A program made the translations under genes and the position numbers. From positions 63,651,118-63,715,117 of the forward strand of contig CM049317.1 in assembly GCA_026874595.1 (NCBI GenBank): a stretch of DNA of 64,000 bases, given 5' to 3'. Shown in pieces: positions 24,787-38,816 of the stretch (the first letter of the stretch is position 1; the number at the start of each line of letters is the position of its first letter). Under the pieces are notes generated by a model. It made no database searches and was not told where the DNA came from. It saw only the letters and a program-made list of their open reading frames with translations. The stretch comes from Sipunculus nudus (lineage: Eukaryota; Annelida; Sipuncula; Golfingiida; Sipunculidae).

Positions 24787-27194
24787 ACTCTCTTCAGGGA
24801 AAATACTCTTGTACTCTGCTGTCAATCATGTTGAAGAATACAATGCCATAGGTTTTTATTTGACCTGTTCCTTTTCTCTTGTTATATTTGATTCTATTGG
24901 TTGGCACGATGTTTCACCGCTTCTTAGATGTACTTGTTGTACATATGACCGTCGAGCTGGAAGTATTGATGTTATGAAGATACAAAATATGAAAATGGAA
25001 GGTTAGGTTGAGATTTTTTACCCTAAAACTGTTCTTTAGAGCTGTCAGATATCAGATATATCAACCTTAAAAAAATGCGATAACAGTAAATTATTACTAT
25101 CAAAATAAATTTGTTGCATTATCCGAAAAGATAGATATTTAATGTAATGTTTTTGAAAAGATATTATAATTATATAAGCCATCAATATTAACGTCAAAAC
25201 AGGTTCCTTTATTTGGAATAGGGAGAAGGAGGTGACACTCAGTTTAGCCTCTCCTGACAGATTGTAAGCTTCCTGAATTTATTAGATGTTCATCTCCAGT
25301 TTCAAGGAACAGATGTTTGTAAACTCCAGTATATACACCAGACTTTGTTCCATATAATAAATCTGATATATTTATATATTGATATTTTATATTAAAGCAC
25401 AGCTGCATGAATGTGAAAACCTGAGCTCTCATGGGAAACTTATGTCATTATGTGGACCGGTATCCTTAGATTCAGAAGCTAAGGAAAAGATCTTTATGTG
25501 TAACTTTGCAGGTCAAAGTGGGCAATGAAACTTTATCGACATCTTTATGTTTTGAAGATTATTTTCAAACTATTTTTTCCTAGGGTCTTGTAATTATATG
25601 ATCACTATTAAATTCAGGGTTCGGTGGGAGTGAGGGAAGGTGGGGGGCACCTTGGGGCAACCCACTTGGATACGCTCCTTGACATCCGGTATAACGTTTT
25701 TGTTTAGAATACTTTCCTTTCCGCAGCCGAATAAGTTTTTTATGCTCCCACTGTTTTGTGCTGGTCTTTCTTATATCTCTGACAGAATAATAACATTATA
25801 TCTCGATAATTTGACTTCTTTGGATGTACATACCTTATCGTTTGTGATCGATAATGCAAGAATTATGAAAGATTATGAAAGGAAACGAGCACTTATCGAT
25901 ATAATCGATTAATTGGCGCACAACTAATTGTGACTCAGATCCGGATACTGTATATGACGTAAAGAGCACCCTGGGCGCTCTCAAAATTGTTTTTTTTTTA
26001 TTTTTTTTATTTTTTATACAACCCCCCCCCCCCCCCCCCTCCCTTTCTGCTAACTTCCAGTTGAGACAAGTCTGACGATCCTGTGATACTGACACTTTTC
26101 TGACAACCAAATGAACCTTGAACTAATGCAGCTTTTAATGGGTAACGATCTCTCACAAGTCGAAAATGTCGTTCGACCAACTTTGCCAGACTTTGCAGAC
26201 CCGCAGATCATATTAGCAGACAACTTTATCAAATATGTTCCTTTATATAGCCTTTGCTCAAATAGACGAGATTTTTTCCCCGTGCATTCAGTATAATCCA
26301 TGAATTTAATATGCGTATGTAAATATAAAGACAAAACGAGCGTAAAATTCCTATTCCCCCTCGTCGAACTTGAATCACAGAGGCCCGTATTTTAGCATTC
26401 TGTTGTTGACAGTTTTTTTTTTTTTGCATTAAGTCTGCATACACGATATGTGCAGAGACAAATCAGAAACTTATAGTAAATGACACGCCCTGCGCGATCA
26501 ATTTCATTGAAAACATTTTAAGACGAGAAGGTTTGTCCACTGACATTTTGAGCGTATAAATATATATATAATTTTTTAGTGAGGGCACCTTATCACTTAC
26601 GCGTTAACCGATTATTTCCATCGGCACATGCAACAACTATGACGCTCGGTAAACAGCCGAAGTTAACAAAATAGGAGCTCCGTTGACACAGTCAAACGAG
26701 AGGACCAAAAGACAAATCATATCCTAAAATTTCAGAGGAATAATGTAGTCTGACGTCATCTGTTATTTGCTGAAAAACAAACACGGTTTCCATTTGTCAA
26801 AACAAACAAAGGTTTATGTGGCCTTGAATTGGACTGCGAGGTTTCAAACTCGCGTACTTTTAACAATAACGTAATTCTCGTAATTAAAGCCAAAGACAGT
26901 CATATTTTGACGTAACACGCGGCAAAGTTCAGCGAACTGACGTGACCTTATGGCGCCATTTTCCTCACAATTAATTAACGCAAACGACCAGAACGCTGAT
27001 AATTCCGTGCTGGAACACTGCAGCTCCCTTCCACGTTACATATGATTTCGATATATTGAGGACAGAAAGCGACGGTGTAAATAGTAAGTGGAAGATTCCA
27101 TCTTATCAATGTGGTGCTGTTCTACGCTAAGATATGACTTTTGTAGGATTCATGTGACACTTTTAGACGCTAATTTTGGGTAAATTTCCCAATA
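24784..27194. other. Unassigned DNA
   Basis: A poly(T)-poly(C) compound run lies at 25990-26040 and a short T-run near 26412. Open frames at 25640-25912 and 26111-26296 on the plus strand were read through; neither shows a known domain or credible exon borders. Confidence 0.45.
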
Positions 27195-27575
27195 CTATGG
27201 TTGGCTTTATTTTCGAGAGGCTAAAATTTTGCGATTACTTTATTTTTAACGTTTCGCGAGGGTTTCATTTTCGCGATTGCAACAGAAACTGTAAAATCTA
27301 TAAGGATAGCAGGATCTCTATTAATTTAAAGTTAAAAAAAATCCTACATTTAATAGGGACTTGTATCACAGTCGATATGTATCACAGTCTGTGTGTACGG
27401 CAAATGCATGGGCCTGTTACGAAACCAGGCACAAATTAGGTTGTTGATGAGGTAAGTTTCAGAGGTCGTCTTAGTTGATTGGGCATCTTATTCCCGAAGG
27501 ATTCATATTCGCGATTAGTTCACATTCGCGAATATCACGAAATTAAAACCCTCACGAATAAAAAGACAACCATAG
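27195..27575. mobile_element. Miniature inverted-repeat transposon flanked by TA
   Basis: The element starts CTATGGTTGGCTTTATTTTC and ends with the inverse, AAAAAGACAACCATAG. TA lies directly outside each end (27193-27194 and 27576-27577). The inverted similarity continues inward for roughly 45-50 bases through TTCGCGAGGGTTT-type words, which are repeated in the left half (27250-27290). A TA target duplication with CTATGG-type ends fits a Tc1/mariner-type non-autonomous element. There is no transposase frame, so it would depend on a source elsewhere. Confidence 0.8.
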
Positions 27576-27577
27576 TA

Positions 27578-28189
27578 TTCATGCGCTCGAGACAACCCTG
27601 ACATAAATTCACGCCATCGAAATCATCAAGCGAGGTGGCAAAATAATGGTGACAGTAAGTATCGCCAATTTTCTTAGGTGAGAATGTCTCATCCCTTCCA
27701 TTTTCTAAAAAAGAATCCCGGGGATAGGGGGGGGGGGGGAAGGGGGGGAGGGCTCATTACCGCTGGGGGCCTTGAACTCAAATAACGTTGAAAACAAATT
27801 AGGTTGAAAACAAGAGAAAGGTCCACTAATTAATCATTTGATGAAATACATTATTTATTTTCTTCAGTGTCTAATTTGTGTCTAACTCCTGTGACATTTA
27901 AAGAAAAGCATTTGAGCAAAATATAGATCCACAGGTTTGGCAAAATATGTTAAACCCACAAACACTTTATGCGGGTTATATTCGGAACTGATGTTGTTGA
28001 AACATGCTCTATGTTGCCTACTACAGGAGAGTAAACGCTGATCCTCGCTCTTGCGTGCGTGCGCGTGTGTTCACAGCATAACTCAAGCAGCCATGAACAG
28101 AATCTCTTGCAAACTTTCTGTGCATTTCCGGAATGAGCAAACGAAAAATCGATTTGATTTTTTTTATTGATTTGGACTTGGCTTGTATT
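27578..28189. other. Unassigned DNA with G-runs
   Basis: Two G-runs (27727-27751) and spacer; no supported gene. The minus-strand 94-codon frame overlapping 27950-28234 runs into the neighbouring repeat copy. Confidence 0.4.
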
Positions 28190-28350
28190 TAGGAACATCC
28201 AAGAATATTCATAAATGTATAGTCTCTTATGCACGAATGGACCAATGATTATGAGCCGAATATATGAAAACTAACACGGTTTTTGGAATAACCTATAATA
28301 GGAACCCTGAACGGGCATATCTCGCATATCTTGGAATGCAGGTTTCTAGT
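28190..28350 (+). repeat. Dispersed repeat family, copy 4 (3' half)
   Basis: Blocks TAGTCTCTTATGCACGAATG, ATGAGCCGAATA and AACACGGTTTTTGGA precede the end motif TTGGAATGCAGGTTTCTAG. The left third of the family consensus is not obvious here. Confidence 0.5.
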
Positions 28351-28914
28351 TTAAAATACGATTTTTACGGTAAATAGTTTGATTTCGGCATAAAAGCTTA
28401 GTGGGCGCATAAATACCTGCAGGAGATGCTTTATATTCATAGATAAATCTTCTGTGTGGAGAAAGGTTACAATCCTACCCTGCTGACAGACTATCACAAA
28501 ATCCACGCGGGGGCAAGATCAATTGGAGCAAACCTTGTGGAGAGTGGGACAGTCGACCGGATGAAGGAAGGTGAAAGACATTAGCTGAGTTGCACAAAGG
28601 CAACGCACAGCACTTGAATCACCATGAAACATGATGGGCTATTACTGCACTCTCGAGCAAAGGGTGAATTAAAAAAAAGCGCTCTAGCTCCCGGCGAATA
28701 TGCAATCATATTTCAATATGCAGGAACTCTGATGCCTTCAAAAACTTTTAAATCAGGAACGTGACTTAAGAGCCTAAGTAAAAGTATCCTCTTGAAGCAC
28801 GTCATTGAGACTATCGTTTTCAGTCTGAATTTCAGTTAACAAATCACTCGCCAGTTGGCAGAAACTTTGAAATAAATAAGGGTCTATTTTGAGGAAGTGC
28901 AACCCACCAGATTG
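28351..28914. other. Unassigned spacer between repeat copies
   Basis: No exon or repeat was recognised. Confidence 0.4.
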
Positions 28915-29122
28915 CCTCCGCTAGGTGGTATGCGTTCAACCTCGTTCGTGTGTCTGTTTGGGTGTGTTTATTTGTCCCCAAAAAACTCACTCAGTTTCAC
29001 TTATGCACAAATGAACTGGGAATATGAGTAGAATACGTGAATGCAAATACGGGCTGAGGAGAATTACACATTAGGGACCCCCAACACATGGCGGGGGCTT
29101 GCATTTCTCAGAATGCCCAAAT
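28915..29122 (+). repeat. Dispersed repeat family, copy 5
   Basis: It starts TTGCCTCCGCTAGGTGGTAT and passes through CGTTCGTGTGTCTG, TTATGCACAAATGAAC, GTGAATGCAAATACGGG and GGGACCCCCAACACATGGCG. It ends GGGGGCTTGCATTTCTCAG. This is the most compact full-length copy, about 208 bp, and serves as the reference for the family. Confidence 0.6.
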
Positions 29123-32100
29123 ATAGTTCTGGATTACAACGGTGAAAAATAGTCAGTAATTAACTGGACCCAGTAATTATGATGAGATCATATACTCTGC
29201 TTGCCATCCTATAAAATTTTAACCATTTATAGTTTTGTAGAAATATGTAAAAAAAGAATGAATTTGATTGGTTTCAGTTAATTCATATCAATGTCACAGT
29301 CATGTGATACAGATATAATAAATGCATATATACACTCATTTTATGCACACATATCTTTATAAGACAAAATAAAAAACATACATATCATTTCACTTAATTC
29401 TCAAGAGAAAAAAATTAAAATATATAAATATTTAAAATTTAAAATTTAAAGCCATGAATTCAATGATGAGTTTATTGGCCAAAACAAAACTTAATAAAAA
29501 CAGCTGCGCCGAGATGTTATTGCTGCTGTCCTTTGTAATCGCGATCCGTCATATCGCGACACCGCGTAAAAGTCCGAGAATTTTGGCATGAAATGTTTTA
29601 GGGCAGACCGTCTGGCCGATCTTTTCTTTATAAGCTTTTGTGTTATTTAAACACTGATGCTAACATAAGTAGAACATTCTGTTACTTTCCTTGAAAAGGC
29701 TTCATTATCTGGTTCGTTTATGAGTACATTTGTAAGTTTCAGGAAATCCTTCAAGTAGGTTTAGAATGAAGTAACTAACATTGCTGTAAGGGCAGTAAAA
29801 ACTATACAAAAAAAGATGGTATGTTGCAAAATAAAACGTTTCAGGAGTTTTAAGGTATAGTGTAACTTTCATCTTTTAAGGTAGTGAAATGGCACTTAAT
29901 AGACAAAAAATGGCGCCACCAATCCTCTGAATAAAAGCTATCCTTGATATGTGACTTTAAGGAAAATCGATGCAAGCATTACTGAAATATGTAAGTGTTT
30001 TTGTCGTGAATGAATAAGAACAATAAAAGAGGAAATGTGTGCCACACAATGACAAAAGCTAGAGCGTTATAAGAGGGCACTAGTTCACCTTTGTCCTTAT
30101 AAAACTTGACTTTTCCGAAATAAATCTTGGAAAATTGTATTCAATGGTTCTACAGTTACATTGTAAAAAATTGCAGTATTAACTCCTGGAGACCGAACAT
30201 GGCTGAAGACTTGATATTCTCAAATCTCTGTTTTGGAGCTAACATTTAGTGCACCATATCTAATTAAATGAATTAGGTTTTTGATGTTAGAGGGACATAT
30301 AAACTTTTGCAACAATCTATGAAATCCTTGGGAAAATCATTGAATAAAGTTTAAACTGGAGCCATAAATCAGTACCAATAAAAGTGAATAAATATTAATA
30401 GCCATACAAGATTTCAGAATAATACTTTGAACCTAGGTGGTAGCTGCCTCTGGTCATAATGAGATCTAATTGCTACTTTAGTAAACATTTAAACAGTTCC
30501 GCTTATTGTGACTTAAAGTCAATTGGTGCGGACGGAGGTATAAGGTATTTAATTATATATGCATATGCAGATCTTGAGCTGTATACTTTAACTCCAGTGC
30601 TCCCTGGCCTTTTCTTTGAGTCATCTCTAACAAGATGAGATGACTCAGCTGACAAGGTATACGACCAGGTCCTCGGAATAATTGATACATTAAACTACTG
30701 GGGAAGACATAAAACTAAAATCAACAACTCAATCGAATAGACGGCAAATGCCTTCCCAAATTAAACTTTACAACCAAGAAATCAGACTGGAAGAGGCAGA
30801 CAGGGCGTTGATGGCATTACACACTTCCGCTTCGAGACCACGATGCATAGAGTCCTTTCCTTTCAAGGCATGCTGTGTACGCACTCATAGACAGCGGATT
30901 TAGAAGCTTTTCCGTCTTTGTTCTTCTTTGGGATATGTGGTCAAAAATACACAAATATGGAACTGTGTGCTGGAGAAGCATTTGATTTGAAAAGATTACT
31001 ATTCTTGCATACACTAATGTTTAATTTGGAGAACAATTATGCCGTTTTGATGACTCAGGTGTTATTTTCAGCTTTATGGGAAAAGTTGTTTGCCCCTGTC
31101 GACTGCAGTAAATCCATTTCTCAAAGGGTCAAAGGGATCACTCAGAGAAACGGGCAGAGTGCATTGGAATTTGTACTTCGTACGAAATCTGCTTGATTAA
31201 TACCTTCATGTATCTTCTGATGTACAAAGCCACATTAAAAAGACTGAAAGAAGCATCAAAGTACCAACTAGGTGACCAGACGCAAATACACCTAAACGTC
31301 ATCGAAAACACTCGCACATACCAAAGTGCAGTTTGCCATATTAGAGTCAAATTAACTTTGCCACTCAAAGTAAACTTGAACTAGAGTCCCTAATTGGCCT
31401 CCTGACCAATCGATGACTTTGTCACTCCTTCTCTGGGCAAGAAGTGTTACAGTGATCAGGCACAATGACATTTAAAACCACATTATTAAATACTTATCTC
31501 TGGAATGCGACTTCAAATAATGTCCACTTTACTGCAGATATATGTACATGTTTTATCTTTTTTTAGATTTAAATTGGAACGTTTCCGCCGACCGACTTTC
31601 AGTTGAAGTAATAGGACATATGGGAATCAGCTCCTCTTCTCCTTTTACTGTAAATGGAGGACATAAGTGAATTCTGACTGAGGCATAAATTAACTTTGAC
31701 TGACTGGCTATATTTTAGGTAAGTATACATGTCCATGATAGAAACCAAGTCTTTTCAATACCATGATTTCTAAAATGTATTTGTTTAACGATCTTCTCTA
31801 TGAACACAAAACACAAGGACGAAAACACGAAAACCGACATTTTCACCACCTTTACATCAGCTTAGTGTTGATTAAATATCAGCATAAAAAGTGTTTATGC
31901 CATACGTGATGCATATGATTAATTTAAAATAAACTTATCCTTTTTCTTCTACCAATTGCGATCTCAAGTAAATCAAATGCCATGGAAGTGATAATGCTAA
32001 TTTATACTGCCACACAGTACATATGATTACCAGTATCTGGAAAAATGAAAGGGAACGCAAACAGAGCAGTATACCACCTGTATGCGTAGGACAGGAACCC

Positions 32101-32439
32101 ATTGGTAAAGGTATTCCCATTTTCAACATGACAATAAATGCATGTGGGAGGCAGAATGCAAGGAAAGACGTTAGATTACTCACTTTATGTAAAACTGAAC
32201 ACAAATCATGTAAACAATGACCGGTCTATGAAATAAGCACATACATGTCTCTCTATGGTGCTGTTTCTCTTCATTTATCTATGTCATTACCACTCATTTT
32301 TTTTTATTAATATGTGTGAAAATCTAATGTTAGAAGCGTTGCACAACCAATTGAGTTGTTCCTCGCCTTATCGAATGTGTGCTTGTACCTTTATTAATGT
32401 ATTCCATTTTCGCTGAGCCATCTGCACTTTTTTCTTTTC
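29123..32439. other. Unassigned DNA
   Basis: A long stretch without supported genes. The plus-strand frames at 30918-31196 and 31193-31384 are the longest and have no recognised domain. An inverted GATGAGATGACTC/GAGTCATCTC pair lies at about 30617-30650. Confidence 0.45.
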
Positions 32440-32450
32440 ACTTCGTTAAA

Positions 32451-32592
32451 GGCCCTACATGCGTGCATCCATTAAGCTACATGTTTAAGAAAGATGAATA
32501 TCACACAAGTCATGCTATTTATTTCTGCCGTCGCCTTATCTTCATAAACTGGCAGCAGGAAAAGCCTGTAATAAAATACACGGGAATTTTGT
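32451..32592 (+). pseudogene. Decayed CTLD exon, N-terminal half
   Basis: The frame contains SYMFKKDEYHTSHAIYFCRR followed by LIFINWQQEKPVIK. This reproduces the opening of a C-type-lectin-like domain: aromatic strand, a helix ending in the xxFCRR cysteine position, then a QQE helix as in S-QEE-type motifs. The first cysteine position before YMF is serine. It sits about 190 bases upstream of a second CTLD-like exon on the same strand, in the right order. No intact splice borders or signal peptide were found, so it is read as a relic. Confidence 0.45.
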
Positions 32593-32782
32593 GAGCATTC
32601 TCGTAAGAATTTGTACTAGAAAATGAAAATTTAAAAAAATGAACCTCCGTAAGTTAAATATGTAAACTGATGGGGTCATATTATTCAAATTCAAACGAAT
32701 ACATTGATAAGTGAGTGGACTGAAGAGAGTAACTAAAGCGGGAATAAATTATTGATGCATACTTATTTATGTACACTTTAGG

Positions 32783-32963
32783 ACATTTTAACCTGGGTGG
32801 TTACTTGATTTCTGGGACAGAAAAGGGAAATAACGGTCATTGGAAATGGAAAGCCACATGTCAACAGCTCACGTACACTAACAGGATACCTGGTGAACCG
32901 AATAATATTTTATCTACAGAAAACAGTCTAGACGTTTTCGTCGGGACATTACGGAATGTTTGA
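32783..32963 (+). pseudogene. Decayed CTLD exon with EPN motif
   Basis: After an acceptor-like TTATGTACACTTTAG the frame reads HWKWKATCQQLTYTNRIPGE, PNN and then TENSLDVFVG. The W-x-W, LTYTN-x-x-PGEPNN and TEN-x-L-D-V elements are the hallmark of the calcium and sugar-binding half of a C-type lectin domain; EPN is the mannose-type motif. Two changes argue for decay: the tryptophan expected after LTYTN is arginine, and the cysteine expected after TEN is serine. The frame stops at TGA before any WND-C segment. With the preceding exon it forms a plus-strand lectin pseudogene, unrelated in detail to the minus-strand receptor at 38-42 kb. Confidence 0.6.
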
Positions 32964-33069
32964 CTCGAATGGATATTTTTTCAAAAGTAGGAGCACTCTG
33001 TGAAAGGAGATCCGTGACAATCTTACCATCATCGACATGCATGACAATGACACACGCATACGGAAAGGG

Positions 33070-33074
<5 letters not shown>

Positions 33075-33151
<77 letters not shown>

Positions 33152-33169
33152 TGTGTGTGTGTGTGTGTT
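33075..33169. repeat. Compound (TA)n(GA)n(GT)n microsatellite
   Basis: About 19 TA units run directly into about 18 GA units and then about 10 GT units. Both strands show long artefactual frames over it. Confidence 0.95.
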
Positions 33170-36566
<3,397 letters not shown>

Positions 36567-36669
36567 CTTCGCTGAAATGATTCAAGGTCAGAAAGTGTAC
36601 GATTATATAGACTCGATTCTTGACCACGGTCATCGCTTTCGTGGACCCAGAAAATTTATATGGTGGTGA
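36567..36669 (+). CDS. Possible short terminal exon, unidentified
   Basis: A good acceptor (GATTCTTTTCTTTCAG) ends at 36566. Entered in phase 2 it opens FAEMIQGQKVYDYIDS, then ILDHGHRFRGPRKFIWW, and a TGA stop at 36667-36669. The composition looks protein-like, but no partner exon or poly(A) signal was identified. The first bases also form a small hairpin (TTCAGCTTCGCTGAA), so chance is a real alternative. Confidence 0.18.
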
Positions 36670-36836
36670 CACCTGCAGGGCTATCACGGAGACGTGGCCT
36701 CACTCTATCACCGAGTACAATGTATCTGTATGTACTAGCAATATTGATCATACTACCAACTGAATAATCTTTTTGTATTGAAAACATAGGTGAGGGTCCC
36801 TAGGTCATTGCTTCACCAAAGGGCCTACAATAATGT

Positions 36837-37271
36837 TCAGACAGCCCTTTCCCTTGCTTTTCCGTCTTTCTCCCGTTTTTCCAGGTAGGCGTGAAGGCTT
36901 GTTTCAAAATTTGTTATTCGTAGGTGGATGGTGTGGTGGTAAGCCTTCCGGTCAAAATCGGAATTTGTGGTCCGCTGGTCAGTTAAAGTTGCATAAAGTT
37001 TTGGCTTCCTGTATTCTTCCCCGTTGCATACCGCTGACCGTTCCTGGGCGCGTCCCTTTTGATGGCCAGAAGATCCTGAACTGGTAACTTGGATGGGCAG
37101 TGTTTTGCTCATGCAAGATTCGGACATCTGTTGTGGTACCTTCATCACCAATTCGAGTTTTAGTATTGAATTCAGAAAGCGTAGGTGGTAACTCTCTAAG
37201 AGGGGGAGGAGAGAGCGATAAGTTATCCATGACTTAGAGCTGTACAAAAGAATGACCAGGATAAAGAACAT
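36837..37271 (-). mobile_element. LINE (non-LTR retrotransposon) 3' fragment, frameshifted
   Basis: The minus-strand frame begins near MFFILVILLYSSKSWITYRS, then LLPLLESYHLRFLNSIL. This is the familiar segment just after the reverse-transcriptase core of many LINEs (LLYGxExWxTYRxHxxxLExFHxRCLRxIL). An overlapping second frame continues the similarity (NTKTRIGDEGTTTDVRILHE), so at least one frameshift has occurred. The polymerase core, endonuclease and 5' end are absent, and it is not autonomous. The clade (Jockey/CR1-like) is a guess from this short segment. Confidence 0.6.
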
Positions 37272-38119
37272 TTTCTAGGTTTAGAGGTTGTGAATTTTCA
37301 AACCCACCTATGAAGCTTGCGAAAGGTAATTTAAGCTTTTGTTATCCTGCTGTCTATTTGCCCTTTTTTATCATTGTGAATCGTCAACAATGACGACCCA
37401 AAGATAGTGAGATGTTGCATTGTATAATACTTGGTCTGGTGATATATCTTGAAATGTATCGGTGTTCTTCAGATTGTATTCCAGACCAAATAACCCCTCC
37501 GAAGCATGAATTTATGCAGTTCAAGGCCAGTTCTGTGTGCGCAATTGGTACAGTGTTGGGTCATTTTCCTCCGGGGTCTTTGTGTATGCCTGCAATGGGC
37601 TACAGGTTACGAAGGCTTTCATTCATATAGGACTGATTAAAACTTCAATTTGTCATCTTGGTCTTCCATGGATTCTTCTTGCATAAATAAGGTCGGGATG
37701 AGAATGTAGCCCTGTTAATTCTAGTTGGTGATTTAGAAGGTATGGATGAGGGCGTTGCGCCGTTTGACTTGCCAGGGTTGACAGTCATAGAGCTGGCTGA
37801 CATCGGTTACTTCAGTTTTCTAGGATTTGCTCTTTTCCAATAATACAGATTACATAGGTTTAAAAAGATAACAAAGATAATCATGAGTTGTAGTCAGCAA
37901 TCAATCTCATTCAGAATAAGAAAGCTAAACAATATATGATTATAAATCTGTATTAAAATATATCCTCTTCCTTGAATAAACGGGCTGCCTGAAGTACCCC
38001 AGGTAGATTTTTCGAAAACACATTCGACTCACTCACTGGGCTGACCACTGTCATTTCTTGTAGGAAGTAGACGATTACCCACCTCTCTGGTCACTGGCCC
38101 TTTGTTTGATCTGTAAAAT
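37272..38119. other. Unassigned DNA
   Basis: It may include more of the decayed LINE, but no convincing reverse-transcriptase motif was found. The plus frame at 37412-37630 has no known domain. Confidence 0.35.
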
Positions 38120-38340
38120 TGAAACTTAAATTGTCACTCAGGAAGAACTTATACTTCCGCCAAGACCATAGGCGAACTGGATCAACCTCTTGCACCAAAT
38201 TTTAATTGGGCCTGTCCTGGCCCATGTCCCATCCATACTAAAGTTTTGTTGGATATCATTCCATTATTTGCGTAATTCCGCCAACAAACAAACAACAAGA
38301 AAGACACGCTCGAAAACATAATCTCAATTACGAGGTTAAC
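38120..38340 (+). repeat. SINE-like dispersed repeat
   Basis: Words in order are TTATACTTCCGCCAAGACC, TCTTGCACCAAATTTTAAT, CCTGTCCTGGCCCATGTCCC, CATACTAAAGTTTTG, AATTCCGCCAACAAACAAAC and GAAAACATAATCTC. This order is typical of a short interspersed repeat seen in many invertebrate genomes, with an ACAAACAAAC-type internal tract and a terminal GAGGTTAA word. It overlaps a chance 71-codon minus frame and lies just 3' of the lectin receptor gene. Confidence 0.5.
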
Positions 38341-38577
38341 GAAACCCACACTTAATATATTCATTTGATCGTCAACTTTTATGCGTGAAATGAGCAATTA
38401 TAGTTATTCAGCAATAATAATGACACATTGGAATATAAAACGGCCAATAAGAACTAGCTAAGCATTGAAAAATGCAACCTACATCGAACGAGGAAGACAT
38501 GTTTGATCGTATATGATTTTCGATAGAACTTACTGGGCTTTCCTCGCAGTAATATATGTTGATTTACTTATAATGAC

Positions 38578-38738
38578 TTACACCTTTTCAATCCAATCTT
38601 TAATGTAAACGAAGGGCTGTAAAGGCAAATCACACCTTTTCGTCAGGAGGACCATGACAATAACAATCAGTACAATCATAGCAGCCACGCTGACCGACAG
38701 CGTTGATACTGATAACCTGATCAAAGGCTCCAAGGGAT
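38578..38738 (-). CDS. Lectin receptor exon 7 (transmembrane and tail)
   Basis: The acceptor ATAAATTTCAG precedes 38738. The frame reads YPLEPLIRLSVSTLSVSVAA, then MIVLIVIVMVLLTKRCDLPL, and a short tail QPFVYIKDWIEKV ending at TAA (38580-38578). The hydrophobic run followed by TKR is a clear single-pass membrane anchor with a positive inner flank. An alternative is the donor GT|GTAAGT at 38581, which overlaps the stop and would lead to further cytoplasmic exons. I could not choose between the two. Confidence 0.8.
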
Positions 38739-38765
38739 CTGAAATTTATGATGATCATACAGTCT

Positions 38766-38816
<51 letters not shown>

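Noticed and set aside
36833-37087. 84-codon plus-strand frame opposite the LINE fragment
   Set aside because: It is the antisense shadow of the minus-strand LINE similarity.
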